A DNA stretch of 61,966 nucleotides, from assembly GCA_011959205.1 (NCBI GenBank), contig BLLV01000061.1, positions 1-61,966 on the forward strand, written 5' to 3'. Numbering within the stretch: position 1 is the stretch's first letter; each line of letters starts with the position of its first letter. The notes beneath the pieces were generated by a model. It saw only the letters and a program-made list of their open reading frames with translations. It searched no databases and was not told where the DNA came from. The stretch comes from Bacteroidaceae bacterium (GTDB taxonomy: Bacteria > Bacteroidota > Bacteroidia > Bacteroidales > Bacteroidaceae). The position numbers were made by a program, and so were the translations under genes. Of this stretch, positions 33,378-42,907 are shown piece after piece.

Positions 33378-34685
33378 TTAGTCGATTTCTTGATCGGCCT
33401 CATAACCACCCATTTCACGAATAGCATTTTTCAATATAGCATACTGTTGGAAGAGGTGATTGACTGGAATTTCGTTTTCCGTATAATCGTGCATCGGGCT
33501 CTTCAAGAAGAAGCTCAAGAAACGCTGAATGCCAAAACGTCCCGCACGTGCGGCCAAGTCGCTCAGCAATACCAAGTCCAAGCACAAAGGAGCGGCAAGA
33601 ATAGAGTCGCGGCACAGGAAGTTAATCTTGATCTGCATGGGGTAGCCCATCCAGCCGAAGATATCAATATTATCCCAACCTTCTTTATTGTCATTACGAG
33701 GCGGATAATAATTGATACGCACTTTGTGATAATAATCCGTGTACAAATCCGGTTGGTCTTCTGGAACAAGGATAGATTCCAATGTAGATAATTTGCTGAC
33801 CTCTTTAGTGTGGAAGTTAGCCGGCTCATCCAATACCAAGCCATCACGATTACCCAGAATATTTGTAGAGAACCAACCATCCAAACCTAAACAACGGGTT
33901 CCGATAATCGGTGCGAAACCAGATTTAACTAATGTCTGGCCTGTCTTGAAGTCCTTACCTGCAATAGGCATTTTAGTTTTTTCAGCCAATTCCCACATAG
34001 CCGGAATATCAACAGTTGTATTAGGTGCTCCCATAATGAAAGGACATCCTTCCGACAATGCAGCATAAGCATAGCACATAGACGGAGCGATGTGAGCTTT
34101 ATCATCCTCTTTCATAGCCTGTTCCAATGCAGCCAATGTTCCGTGTATCTTTTCATCAACAGGAACATAAATTTCTGTAGAAGCAGCCCAAAGCACTACA
34201 ATACGGTCACAGTTGTTAGCAACTTTAAAATTGCGGATATCTTCACGCAACTGTTCCATCATATCCCAACGGTTCTTGCAGTCTTTCACGTTGTCACCAT
34301 CCAGACGGCTGGCATAGTTGTGATCGAAAGCAGCTTTCATTGGAACTATTTTCTCCAATTCATCCTTTACAGGATTGATGTCTTTTTCTTTTAAAACCTC
34401 AGCATTGATCGCCGACTCGTAAGCATTAGCCGGGTAAACATCCCATGCACCAAACACAATGTCATTCAAGTTTGCCAATGGAACAATTTCACCATAATGC
34501 AAATACTTTTTATTCTCTCCACGGCCAACACGCATTTTATCATATTGAGTCATAGATCCGACAGGTTTTGCCAGTCCCTTACGAGCCATCAGCACACCTG
34601 TCATAAAAGTTGAAGTAACAGCGCCCAATCCAACACAAAGAACGCCTAATTTACCGGTTGCCGGTTTCACATTCATTTTTTCCAT
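33378..34685 (-). CDS. inositol-3-phosphate synthase (MIPS)
   Basis: About 435 residues from MEKMNVKPATGK (ATG 34685; a start ten codons upstream is possible). NAD-dependent conversion of glucose 6-phosphate to inositol 3-phosphate. Seen: the Rossmann stretch KLGVLCVGLGAVTSTFMTGV near the N-terminus, the VVLWAASTEIY segment, GAPNTTVDIPAMWELA, GKDFKTGQTLVKS, and the conserved GWFSTNILGNRDG and SILAAPLCLDLVLL regions. In gut Bacteroides, MIPS feeds inositol lipid synthesis. The other pathway genes are not adjacent here. A -7 box TAACTTTG lies on the minus strand at 34740-34747. Confidence 0.93.
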   Translation of the reverse strand: MEKMNVKPATGKLGVLCVGLGAVTSTFMTGVLMARKGLAKPVGSMTQYDKMRVGRGENKKYLHYGEIVPLANLNDIVFGAWDVYPANAYESAINAEVLKEKDINPVKDELEKIVPMKAAFDHNYASRLDGDNVKDCKNRWDMMEQLREDIRNFKVANNCDRIVVLWAASTEIYVPVDEKIHGTLAALEQAMKEDDKAHIAPSMCYAYAALSEGCPFIMGAPNTTVDIPAMWELAEKTKMPIAGKDFKTGQTLVKSGFAPIIGTRCLGLDGWFSTNILGNRDGLVLDEPANFHTKEVSKLSTLESILVPEDQPDLYTDYYHKVRINYYPPRNDNKEGWDNIDIFGWMGYPMQIKINFLCRDSILAAPLCLDLVLLSDLAARAGRFGIQRFLSFFLKSPMHDYTENEIPVNHLFQQYAILKNAIREMGGYEADQEID

Positions 34686-34739
34686 TCTAATTTCTTTGTT
34701 AAAATTGCATCTCATAGCAGAGATTTATATAATTTGTGC

Positions 34740-34747
34740 CAAAGTTA
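34740..34747 (-). promoter_or_regulatory. -7 box of the inositol-phosphate synthase gene
   Basis: TAACTTTG on the minus strand, 55 bases upstream of the chosen ATG. The remainder of 34686-35084 is AT-rich with no supported gene. Confidence 0.5.
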
Positions 34748-35047
34748 CACCTTCTTTTGAAAACTTCCATGCTTTTTCTAGTTTTTTTGTAGCTTTGCGA
34801 TCGTTTAATATAAAGCAACGACACTAGCTCCAAGTAAATGCAAAGCATAGGATAAAGAGAACACTCATGCTCATATTTTTCATTTGGAAAGTCTCTTAAG
34901 GTAGCCAATATTACTATTGAACTCAACTTGTCGGAAAATAAAAATGCGACAAAACTAATAGGCTCATGCATGATAATACTTAATTAACATCCTTAACTGA
35001 AATAAAAAAATGATTAGCTATATAGCGAATTATTTATCAAAAAGCAG

Positions 35048-35055
35048 TATTTTTG
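35048..35055 (+). promoter_or_regulatory. -7 box of the type III glutamine synthetase gene
   Basis: TATTTTTG fits TAnnTTTG and lies 29 bases before the ATG at 35085. No clear -33 element. Confidence 0.5.
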
Positions 35056-35084
35056 CAGCCAACAACTAGTAAAAGAAAGACAAC

Positions 35085-37274
35085 ATGTCCAAAATGAGAT
35101 TTTTTGCTCTACAGGAGTTAGCCAACAGACGGCCTGTTAAGGTTGACTACCCCTCTGAAAAGTTAGCTGATTATTACGGCAACCACGTGTTCGACCGTAA
35201 AAAGATGCAGGAATATCTGCCTAGTGAGGCTTATAAAGCAGTGATAAACGCAATCGAGAAAGGTACCCCCATCAATCGTGAAATGGCTGACATGATAGCC
35301 AACGGCATGAAGAACTGGGCAAAGACCTTCAACGTTACCCACTACACTCATTGGTTCCAGCCCCTGACCGACGGAACTGCCGAAAAACACGACGGCTTTA
35401 TAGAATTCGGTGATGAAGGAAATGTGATAGAACGCTTCTCGGGCAAACTGCTTATTCAGCAGGAACCGGATGCATCCAGTTTTCCCAACGGTGGTATCCG
35501 TAACACATTTGAAGCACGAGGCTATACAGCATGGGATGTCTCTTCTCCGGCTTTCATTGTGGACAGCACACTTTGTATTCCTACGATCTTTATCTCTTAT
35601 ACAGGCGAAGCGCTCGACTATAAGACTCCTTTACTAAAGGCATTAGGTGCGGTAGATAAAGCTGCAACTGAAGTTTGCAAAATGTTCGTTCCAAACGTAA
35701 AACGCGTATTCGCCAATCTGGGCTGGGAACAAGAATACTTTTTGGTGGACACCGCACTATATAATGCACGTCCGGATCTTTGCCTGACCGGACGTACCTT
35801 GATGGGACACTCGTCTGCCAAAGACCAGCAACTGGACGACCACTATTTCGGCTCCATCCCTCCGCGTGTAACCAACTTCATGAAAGAACTGGAACTGGAA
35901 TGTCACAAACTAGGAATTCCGGTAAAGACACGACATAACGAGGTCGCTCCCAACCAATTTGAACTAGCCCCCATTTTTGAAGACGTAAATCTGGCCAACG
36001 ATCACAACCAGCTGGTAATGGACTTGATGAAGCGTATCGCCTCCAAACATAATTTTACCGTACTGCTCCACGAAAAGCCATTCAAGGGAGTAAACGGATC
36101 GGGCAAACACAACAACTGGTCACTCTGCACTGACACAGGTATCAATTTGTTCTCTCCCGCCAAAACCGCAGAAGGAAATATGCTTTTCCTGACTTTCATA
36201 GTCAACGTACTGATGATGGTCTATAAAAACCAGGATTTGCTACGTGCCTCTATTGTCAGTGCCGGAAACAGCCACCGCCTGGGAGCGAATGAAGCACCTC
36301 CCGCCATTCTGTCTATTTTCCTAGGGCGTCACCTTTCCCACATGCTGGACGAAGTAGTGGCACGTCTGAACGACGCCGAACTGACTCCCGATGAGAAGAA
36401 AGCCTTGCAACTGGGCATCGGCCGCATACCTGCCATCCTGCAAGACAATACAGACCGTAACCGCACCTCTCCTTTTGCCTTTACCGGAAACCGTTTTGAA
36501 TTCCGCGCCGCAGGCTCGTCTGCCAACTGTGCCGCATCCATGATTGTTATCAATGCAGCTATGGCACACCAGTTGAATGAGTTCAAGGCCCAGATAGATG
36601 AATTGGTAAACGGAGGCATGGAACAAGAAGAAGCTTTATACAAGGTATTAAAAGAAACCATTATCGCTTCACAAAACATCCGCTTTGAAGGTGACGGCTA
36701 TTCGGAAGAGTGGAAAGCAGAAGCCGCGCAACGCGGATTGACTAATATCTGCCATGTACCCGAAGCCATCCTGAAGTTCAACGACGAGCAGTCCCGCTCT
36801 GTACTGATAGGTGAAAAGATATTCAATGAAAATGAATTGTCCTGTCGTATAGAAGTGGAACTGGAAAAGTTTACTAAAAAAGTCCAGATTGAAAGCCGTG
36901 TACTAGGCGACCTAGCCATCAATCATATTGTTCCCACAGCTGTAATTTATCAAAACAGACTGCTAGAAAACCTTCGCGGCTTGAAAGAAATATTTTCCGC
37001 CGAGGAATACGAAGAGCTGACCGAGGACCGAAAGAATTTGGTACGTGAAATCCAAAACCGCATACTTGCTATCAAAAAAGCCGTGCACAACATGACAGCA
37101 GCCCGAAAAGTAGCAAATCACTTAGGAAGCCAATTGGAAAAAGCCTTCAGTTACGAGGAACAAGTGCGTCCATATTTGGAAGAAATCCGCGACCATATCG
37201 ACCATTTGGAACTGGAAATAGACGATGAAATTTGGCCATTACCCAAATATCGTGAATTACTGTTCACCAAATAA
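35085..37274 (+). CDS. glnN: type III glutamine synthetase
   Basis: A 729-residue GSIII that makes glutamine from glutamate, ammonia and ATP; the normal length for this class is about 700-730. Seen: the N-terminal MRFFALQELANRRP segment, the GSIII-typical FPNGGIRNTFEARGYTAWD, NEVAPNQFELAPIFEDVNLA (active-site Glu/Asn/His region), the GSGKHNNWS loop, and NRTSPFAFTGNRFEFRAAGSS. The C-terminal ~120 residues form a charged helical extension typical of GSIII. It is the main ammonia-assimilation enzyme in many Bacteroides. It has its own terminator, with a Crp-like regulator following. Confidence 0.96.
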   Translation: MSKMRFFALQELANRRPVKVDYPSEKLADYYGNHVFDRKKMQEYLPSEAYKAVINAIEKGTPINREMADMIANGMKNWAKTFNVTHYTHWFQPLTDGTAEKHDGFIEFGDEGNVIERFSGKLLIQQEPDASSFPNGGIRNTFEARGYTAWDVSSPAFIVDSTLCIPTIFISYTGEALDYKTPLLKALGAVDKAATEVCKMFVPNVKRVFANLGWEQEYFLVDTALYNARPDLCLTGRTLMGHSSAKDQQLDDHYFGSIPPRVTNFMKELELECHKLGIPVKTRHNEVAPNQFELAPIFEDVNLANDHNQLVMDLMKRIASKHNFTVLLHEKPFKGVNGSGKHNNWSLCTDTGINLFSPAKTAEGNMLFLTFIVNVLMMVYKNQDLLRASIVSAGNSHRLGANEAPPAILSIFLGRHLSHMLDEVVARLNDAELTPDEKKALQLGIGRIPAILQDNTDRNRTSPFAFTGNRFEFRAAGSSANCAASMIVINAAMAHQLNEFKAQIDELVNGGMEQEEALYKVLKETIIASQNIRFEGDGYSEEWKAEAAQRGLTNICHVPEAILKFNDEQSRSVLIGEKIFNENELSCRIEVELEKFTKKVQIESRVLGDLAINHIVPTAVIYQNRLLENLRGLKEIFSAEEYEELTEDRKNLVREIQNRILAIKKAVHNMTAARKVANHLGSQLEKAFSYEEQVRPYLEEIRDHIDHLELEIDDEIWPLPKYRELLFTK

Positions 37275-37290
37275 AATTTCACAAATAACA

Positions 37291-37320
37291 AAAGGATAGG
37301 CGATAAGAACCTATCTTTTT
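37291..37320 (+). terminator. terminator after glnN
   Basis: An imperfect ~10-bp stem (AAAGGATAGG with CCTATCTTTT) and a 9-nt loop with a T-rich tail. Confidence 0.65.
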
Positions 37321-37396
37321 GTTATTTTTTGAAGATAAATTAATAATATATCTTTCTTTTTTCTTCTCATCACTTCGTCCTTTTATTTTTTCTTCT

Positions 37397-37404
37397 TATA
37401 TTTG
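37397..37404 (+). promoter_or_regulatory. -7 box that fixes the start of the Crp-like gene
   Basis: TATATTTG is a perfect Bacteroides -7 box. A transcript from it would begin about 37411, which excludes an upstream TTG start at 37402 and leaves ATG 37429 or 37435. Confidence 0.55.
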
Positions 37405-37428
37405 TGCTTTATAACACGGTTTTATAGC

Positions 37429-38136
37429 ATGTTTATGGTTAGAAAAGAATTATCAGAAACTGAGATTGCTGAAAGTATACCAGACTTATGGCAACCTTTA
37501 ACACAGGAACAAAGAGAGTTCTTGGCTCAGAATTTTACGATACAGAAGTATAAAAAGAATGAAACGATATACTGCGAAGGAGAAACTCCGATGCACCTTA
37601 TGTGTCTTCTTAGTGGAAAAGTCAAAATCTACAAAGAAGGCGTGGGAGGACGTAGCCAGATTATCCGCGTATTAAAGACGAAAGAATATTTCGCATACCG
37701 CGCCTTTTTTGCCGAAGGAAACTTCGTAACAGCAGCTTCTGCTTTCGAACCATGTACCATCTGCCTTATTCCCATGCCGGCTATTATGAAACTGATAAAA
37801 GACAACTCAGAATTAGCTCTGTTTTTTATCCGCCAACTTTCTATAGATTTAGGGATTTCTGATGAGAGAACCGTAAATCTTACGCAAAAACATATTCGCG
37901 GACGATTAGCAGAATCTCTATTGTTTTTGAAAGATACATACGGAGTAGAAGAAGATGAATCTACACTAAGCATCTACCTTTCACGAGAAGATTTGGCAAA
38001 CTTATCAAATATGACCACTTCAAATGCAATCCGTACACTTTCTAACTTTGCAACTGAAAAACTGATAACCATCGATGGTAGAAAAATTAAAATCATTGAT
38101 GAAGAGAAACTAAAAAAAATCAGCAAGATAGGATAG
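37429..38136 (+). CDS. Crp/Fnr family transcriptional regulator
   Basis: About 235 residues: an N-terminal cyclic-nucleotide-binding-type beta barrel (about 20-130), with KNETIYCEGETPMHLMCLLSGKVKIY. The long dimer helix follows (about 130-155), then a C-terminal winged helix with SREDLANLSNMTTSNAIRTLSNF (about 185-210). No Fnr-type Cys cluster is seen at the N-terminus, so it is not an obvious iron-sulfur oxygen sensor; the ligand is unknown. ATG 37429 is chosen because of the -7 box at 37397-37404; ATG 37435 is also possible. It lies downstream of glnN but behind a terminator. Confidence 0.9.
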   Translation: MFMVRKELSETEIAESIPDLWQPLTQEQREFLAQNFTIQKYKKNETIYCEGETPMHLMCLLSGKVKIYKEGVGGRSQIIRVLKTKEYFAYRAFFAEGNFVTAASAFEPCTICLIPMPAIMKLIKDNSELALFFIRQLSIDLGISDERTVNLTQKHIRGRLAESLLFLKDTYGVEEDESTLSIYLSREDLANLSNMTTSNAIRTLSNFATEKLITIDGRKIKIIDEEKLKKISKIG

Positions 38137-38170
38137 AACCTGCCGGCTATAATTTATATTACATACAAAT

Positions 38171-38213
38171 AAATGTGCCCAAACTATACATATAAAATTT
38201 GGGCACATTTTTT
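38171..38213 (+). terminator. terminator after the Crp-like gene
   Basis: A 13-bp stem (AAATGTGCCCAAA with TTTGGGCACATTT) ends in a run of six Ts. It abuts the kdsA stop codon on the other strand and may serve both convergent genes. Confidence 0.88.
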
Positions 38214-38214
38214 A

Positions 38215-39021
38215 TTACCGTGCAACTGCCTGACGGATTCTCACCAACTTGTTCAACAAATCTTCCAGCAAATCAAGTTTCAACATATTTGCTCCGTCAC
38301 TCTTAGCTACAGCAGGATCTTCATGAGTTTCTATAAACAAACCGTCCACTCCTACCGCCACCCCGGCCTTGGCTACCGTTTCAATAAGCTGCGGCATACC
38401 ACCTGTCACACCTGTAGTCTGATTAGGCTGTTGCAGAGAGTGTGTTACATCCAAAATCACAGGAAAGCCCAAAGTCTGCATTTCGGGAATCCCCCGATAA
38501 TCTACAATCAGGTCCTGATATCCGAAAGTTGTTCCTCGCTCGGTCAGCATAACCTGATCATTACCCGCCTCTACCACTTTGTCAGCTGCAAAACGCATAG
38601 CACCGGGTGACAAGAATTGTCCTTTCTTTATGTTGACAATCTTTCCGGTACGGGCCGCCGCTACCAGCAAATCAGTCTGGCGACAAAGGAAGGCAGGAAT
38701 CTGCAACACATCTACATATTCAGCGGCCATAGCAGCCTCTCCGGCATTATGAATATCGGTTACTACAGGTATATCAAAGGTTTCCCGAACTTTGCGAAGT
38801 ACTTTCAAAGCTTTTTCATCACCTATTCCCGTAAACGAATCCAGACGGGAACGGTTAGCCTTACGATAAGATCCTTTAAACACATAGGGAATGCCCAGGT
38901 TATTTGTTATTTTTACAATACGATCTGCTATTCGGAGAGCCATTTCCTCTCCTTCGATCACACAAGGACCAGCTAGTAAAAAGAAATTATCTTTCTTTCT
39001 TAAATCTGAAATTGTCATCAT
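38215..39021 (-). CDS. kdsA: 3-deoxy-8-phosphooctulonate synthase
   Basis: A 268-residue KdsA that condenses phosphoenolpyruvate with arabinose 5-phosphate to give Kdo 8-phosphate for the LPS core. Motifs: FFLLAGPCVIEGEE near the N-terminus, KGSYRKANRSRLDSFTG (PEP and A5P binding), DIHNAGEAAMAAEYVDVLQIPAFLCRQTDLL, and FETHEDPAVAKSDGANML (split reference; about 225-245). Cys of AGPCVIE and His/Glu/Asp of the metal site are kept, as in metal-dependent KdsA. It is the last gene of a miaA, lipid-kinase-like, kdsA unit. Confidence 0.96.
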   Translation of the reverse strand: MMTISDLRKKDNFFLLAGPCVIEGEEMALRIADRIVKITNNLGIPYVFKGSYRKANRSRLDSFTGIGDEKALKVLRKVRETFDIPVVTDIHNAGEAAMAAEYVDVLQIPAFLCRQTDLLVAAARTGKIVNIKKGQFLSPGAMRFAADKVVEAGNDQVMLTERGTTFGYQDLIVDYRGIPEMQTLGFPVILDVTHSLQQPNQTTGVTGGMPQLIETVAKAGVAVGVDGLFIETHEDPAVAKSDGANMLKLDLLEDLLNKLVRIRQAVAR

Positions 39022-39087
39022 TTTACGTTATTCATTGAGATATCTTACTCTACTTTTATTCTTAGCGAGAAATAGATATTTATAATT

Positions 39088-40017
39088 TCAATTAGGGATA
39101 ATCAAAGTAATAGCTTCCGGTTCTATAGTAATTTCCAAAGGGAAATGGCGGTCTAAAATACGCCCGTCCAAACTAACCGAAGCATTCTGCGCACGTAGCA
39201 CTTTTACTTTCCGCGTACGATAAGGTTTCACCATCTTATGATTTAGAATACGTCCCTGCAACAGCATCCACAGCCCCGAGAAAAGTTGCATCAGCTCCGG
39301 ACGATAAATAACCGACACATCCAGCCAGCCATTATAAGGAACTGCACTAGGTGTCAAGCCGTATCCACGGGCACTCCCCACACATACTGTCATGATACGT
39401 CCACGAATATGTTCGCCGTTGATGCAAAGATGTGTACGGTACAATTTACGTTCAAACAGCAACAGAAACATGGAAGCAATAAAAGACAACTCACGTATTC
39501 CCCAAAAACGGCGGGTACCATCTGAGATTTGTACAATGCGCGCACCTAAACCTATATATATGGCATTCAAGAAATAACGGAAAGTATGTTTCTCGCCATC
39601 AAAATAATTACATCGCCCCACATCAATCTTCCTCAGACGACGATTGATAATCCAATCCACCGCTGCTTTATAATTATCCTCATCCAACCCCCAATATTTG
39701 GCAAAATCATTGCCAATGCCATTAGGAATGATCCCGAAAGCGATATTTGCCTTATCCTCCACCATAGAAGTCATAATACCGTTAATAGCATCATTGATCG
39801 CTCCGTCTCCACCTACAATCACAATAGTACGATAGCCATTATTAGCCAAGGTACGGGCAAGACGTTCCACCGACCCAAAACCTTCGGACTGTACGTAGTC
39901 AAAAACCACCTTGCGGCTTTCCATATAGCTACGTATCTCATTCCAACGCTTCTGAGTCTTACGGCTTCCGGCTTTCGGATTATAAATAATCCCCCACCTG
40001 TTCGGTTCTACAGCCAT
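39088..40017 (-). CDS. diacylglycerol/sphingosine kinase catalytic domain protein
   Basis: A 309-residue DAGK_cat protein. Nucleotide-binding motifs: IYNPKAGSRKTQK (about 11-23), GGDGAINDAINGI (about 68-80) and GIIPNGIGNDFAKYW (about 96-110). The C-terminal beta sandwich includes SLDGRILD near 285. Such enzymes phosphorylate diacylglycerol, sphingoid bases or related lipids. In sphingolipid-making Bacteroidales a sphingosine-kinase-like role is possible, but the substrate is unknown. It starts 5 bases after the miaA stop and ends 66 bases before kdsA. Confidence 0.9.
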   Translation of the reverse strand: MAVEPNRWGIIYNPKAGSRKTQKRWNEIRSYMESRKVVFDYVQSEGFGSVERLARTLANNGYRTIVIVGGDGAINDAINGIMTSMVEDKANIAFGIIPNGIGNDFAKYWGLDEDNYKAAVDWIINRRLRKIDVGRCNYFDGEKHTFRYFLNAIYIGLGARIVQISDGTRRFWGIRELSFIASMFLLLFERKLYRTHLCINGEHIRGRIMTVCVGSARGYGLTPSAVPYNGWLDVSVIYRPELMQLFSGLWMLLQGRILNHKMVKPYRTRKVKVLRAQNASVSLDGRILDRHFPLEITIEPEAITLIIPN

Positions 40018-40022
40018 AACAT

Positions 40023-40946
40023 TTAGTTTTTAGTGTGTAACAAATTAATAATTTTTTCCACTTTATCTTCCATAGGCAAGCAGGCATCCAACCAATGTAT
40101 AGTGAATCCTCGCCGTTCCATGCCTCTGAACCACGTCATCTGCCGTTTGGCAAATTGATGGATTGCTATTTCCAATTGATGGAACATTTCATCAAAAGAA
40201 AGTTCACCCAAAACATATAAAGTCAAATACTTATATTCCAATCCATAATAAATCAAATCCTCGGAAGGAATGCCACTATCCAGCAAAGCTTTTACTTCGT
40301 TCACCATCCCTTCATCCAAACGCTGTTTCAAACGGCGGGATATTTTCTCACGACGTAATTCACGGTCTATATCTACTCCGACAATCAGACTATTGATTTG
40401 CGGAAACTCACGGTATTCCGGCGATTGCTGTTTGTAATACTCTTCTATCTCAATGGCGCGGATAGCCCGTTTTACAGTATCCACATCCGTAGAGTTATGA
40501 AGTTTCTTATAAGTGGACAACAACCGGGTAAGTTCCTCCAATGATTTATCTGCCAATGAATCCCTTAGTCCGGGATTTTCGGGAACAGGAAGCAATCTAT
40601 ATCCTTTCAGCACGGATTCAATGTACATACCCGTACCTCCGCATAATATCGGGAGTTTTTCCTTCAATCTCACTTGATTATATGCATTCAGGAAATCACG
40701 CTGATATTCGAATACATTATATTTGTATCCCGGCTCTACAATGTCTATCAGATGGTAAGGTATTTGCCGCCCGTTCACGGTATAGTCTTCCAAATCTTTT
40801 CCCGTGCCCAGATCCATCCGGCGATATATCTGACGGCTGTCTCCGCTGATTATCTCGGTGTCCAACCGGTAAGCTAAAGCCGCTGCCAAAGGAGTTTTTC
40901 CCGAAGCGGTAGGTCCTAATATCGTTATCAAATCATACTTTTCCAT
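40023..40946 (-). CDS. miaA: tRNA dimethylallyltransferase
   Basis: About 307 residues from MEKYDLITILGPTASGKTPL (ATG 40946). MiaA adds a dimethylallyl group to A37 of tRNAs that read UNN codons. Seen: the P-loop GPTASGKTPL, ISGDSRQIYRRMDLGTGKD, the LCGGTGMYIESVLKGY substrate segment, and KRQMTWFRG near the C-terminus. The longer frame starting at 41003 is rejected because the -7 box (40970-40977) lies inside that extension. First gene of the miaA, lipid kinase, kdsA unit. A second miaA is common in Bacteroides, but only one is here. Confidence 0.95.
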   Translation of the reverse strand: MEKYDLITILGPTASGKTPLAAALAYRLDTEIISGDSRQIYRRMDLGTGKDLEDYTVNGRQIPYHLIDIVEPGYKYNVFEYQRDFLNAYNQVRLKEKLPILCGGTGMYIESVLKGYRLLPVPENPGLRDSLADKSLEELTRLLSTYKKLHNSTDVDTVKRAIRAIEIEEYYKQQSPEYREFPQINSLIVGVDIDRELRREKISRRLKQRLDEGMVNEVKALLDSGIPSEDLIYYGLEYKYLTLYVLGELSFDEMFHQLEIAIHQFAKRQMTWFRGMERRGFTIHWLDACLPMEDKVEKIINLLHTKN

Positions 40947-40969
40947 CCTAAGTTTTTGTAACAGTCGCA

Positions 40970-40977
40970 CAAAGATA
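40970..40977 (-). promoter_or_regulatory. -7 box of the miaA unit
   Basis: TATCTTTG on the minus strand, 24 bases upstream of the chosen miaA ATG. A possible -33 TTTG at 41001-41004 is spaced 23 bp, longer than usual. Confidence 0.5.
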
Positions 40978-41010
40978 ACGAAAATGTGCAACTTACCACG
41001 CAAAACTACA

Positions 41011-41047
41011 TAAAAAAAAGCCGCCCGAATTACTTCAGACGGCTTTC
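41011..41047 (-). terminator. terminator after gapA
   Basis: On the minus strand, AAAGCCGTCTGAA pairs with TTCGGGCGGCTTT with one wobble and one mismatch or so, around a 4-nt loop, and is followed by TTTTT. Confidence 0.85.
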
Positions 41048-41067
41048 GCTATATGGTTTTTAACTGA

Positions 41068-42090
<1,023 letters not shown>

Positions 42091-42173
42091 TTAAAGGTTT
42101 TATAATATAGCTTTTAAACACTCTATGTTGGAATGTTGTTAACATGTTTAGTATTTATTTCCTAAACGCGATG

Positions 42174-42181
42174 CAAAAATA
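42174..42181 (-). promoter_or_regulatory. -7 box of gapA
   Basis: TATTTTTG on the minus strand, about 95 bases upstream of the ATG, giving a long AT-rich leader. Confidence 0.5.
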
Positions 42182-42230
42182 AGAATTTGTTTTTATATTC
42201 GCACATAAATTCATATTAAAATAAAAAAAA

Positions 42231-42671
42231 ATGGGAAAAAGTAGCTTTTTGCAAGATTTTAAGACGTTCGCTATGCGCGGAAACGTCATTGACATGGCAG
42301 TCGGTGTCATCATCGGTGGAGCCTTTGGTAAAATAGTATCTTCTATTGTAGCCGATGTTATTATGCCTCCCATCGGATTACTGGTAGGTGGCGTGAATTT
42401 TACAGATTTGAAACTACAATTAAAACCGGCAGAAGTGGTGAACGGAGTTGAAAAAGCTGCCGTAACATTGAATTACGGCAACTTCCTACAAGCCACCTTC
42501 GACTTTATCATCATTGCTTTTTCTATATTCTTATTTATAAGGTTACTTGCCAAACTGAACCGCAAGAAAGAAGAAGCACCTGCCCCCGCCGCTCCACCCG
42601 CTCCCAGCAAGGAAGAGGTGTTACTTACAGAAATCCGTGATTTACTGAAAGAACAGAACGACAAAAAATAA
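42231..42671 (+). CDS. mscL: large-conductance mechanosensitive channel
   Basis: A 146-residue MscL that opens on membrane stretch to release solutes under hypo-osmotic shock. Seen: the N-terminal amphipathic helix [20 protein letters not shown], the pore helix [23 protein letters not shown], the [15 protein letters not shown] turn, the second membrane helix (about 85-103), and a C-terminal Pro/Ala linker followed by the charged helix [15 protein letters not shown]. Normal length. It is divergent from gapA, about 150 bases apart. Confidence 0.96.
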   Translation: MGKSSFLQDFKTFAMRGNVIDMAVGVIIGGAFGKIVSSIVADVIMPPIGLLVGGVNFTDLKLQLKPAEVVNGVEKAAVTLNYGNFLQATFDFIIIAFSIFLFIRLLAKLNRKKEEAPAPAAPPAPSKEEVLLTEIRDLLKEQNDKK

Positions 42672-42690
42672 GATCTTATCCAAATAAAAA

Positions 42691-42724
42691 CGGGCTGTCC
42701 TTCAAACGCTTGCCGGACAGCCCG
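42691..42724. terminator. GC-rich hairpin after mscL
   Basis: A perfect 10-bp stem (CGGGCTGTCC with GGACAGCCCG) with a 14-nt loop, 20 bases past the mscL stop. No T-run follows, so termination here is possible but unproven. Confidence 0.45.
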
Positions 42725-42866
42725 TGACTTACATAACCAGCCGGCATTTTCCAAACAAGCCCATCTTTTTTTGCCTATTCCCCTACAAGAAAGCAGGAAG
42801 AACTAAGTTTTTTCAATTCAATTATAAAAAGCCGTAGCAGCATGACGGATTTTTATTTTTTCTGAG

Positions 42867-42874
42867 TATCTTTG
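42867..42874 (+). promoter_or_regulatory. -7 box of the guaA pair
   Basis: TATCTTTG, 34 bases upstream of the guaA ATG. No purine riboswitch fits in the short leader. Confidence 0.5.
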
Positions 42875-42907
42875 CGGCACGAAATCATTTACATATTTTA
42901 TTAATAT

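Noticed and set aside
34699..34971. Leftward frame upstream of the inositol-phosphate synthase
   Set aside because: It covers the synthase promoter box and has no recognisable domain.
42672..42907. Purine riboswitch before guaA
   Set aside because: The interval holds an mscL-side hairpin and a normal promoter with a short leader; no aptamer core is visible.
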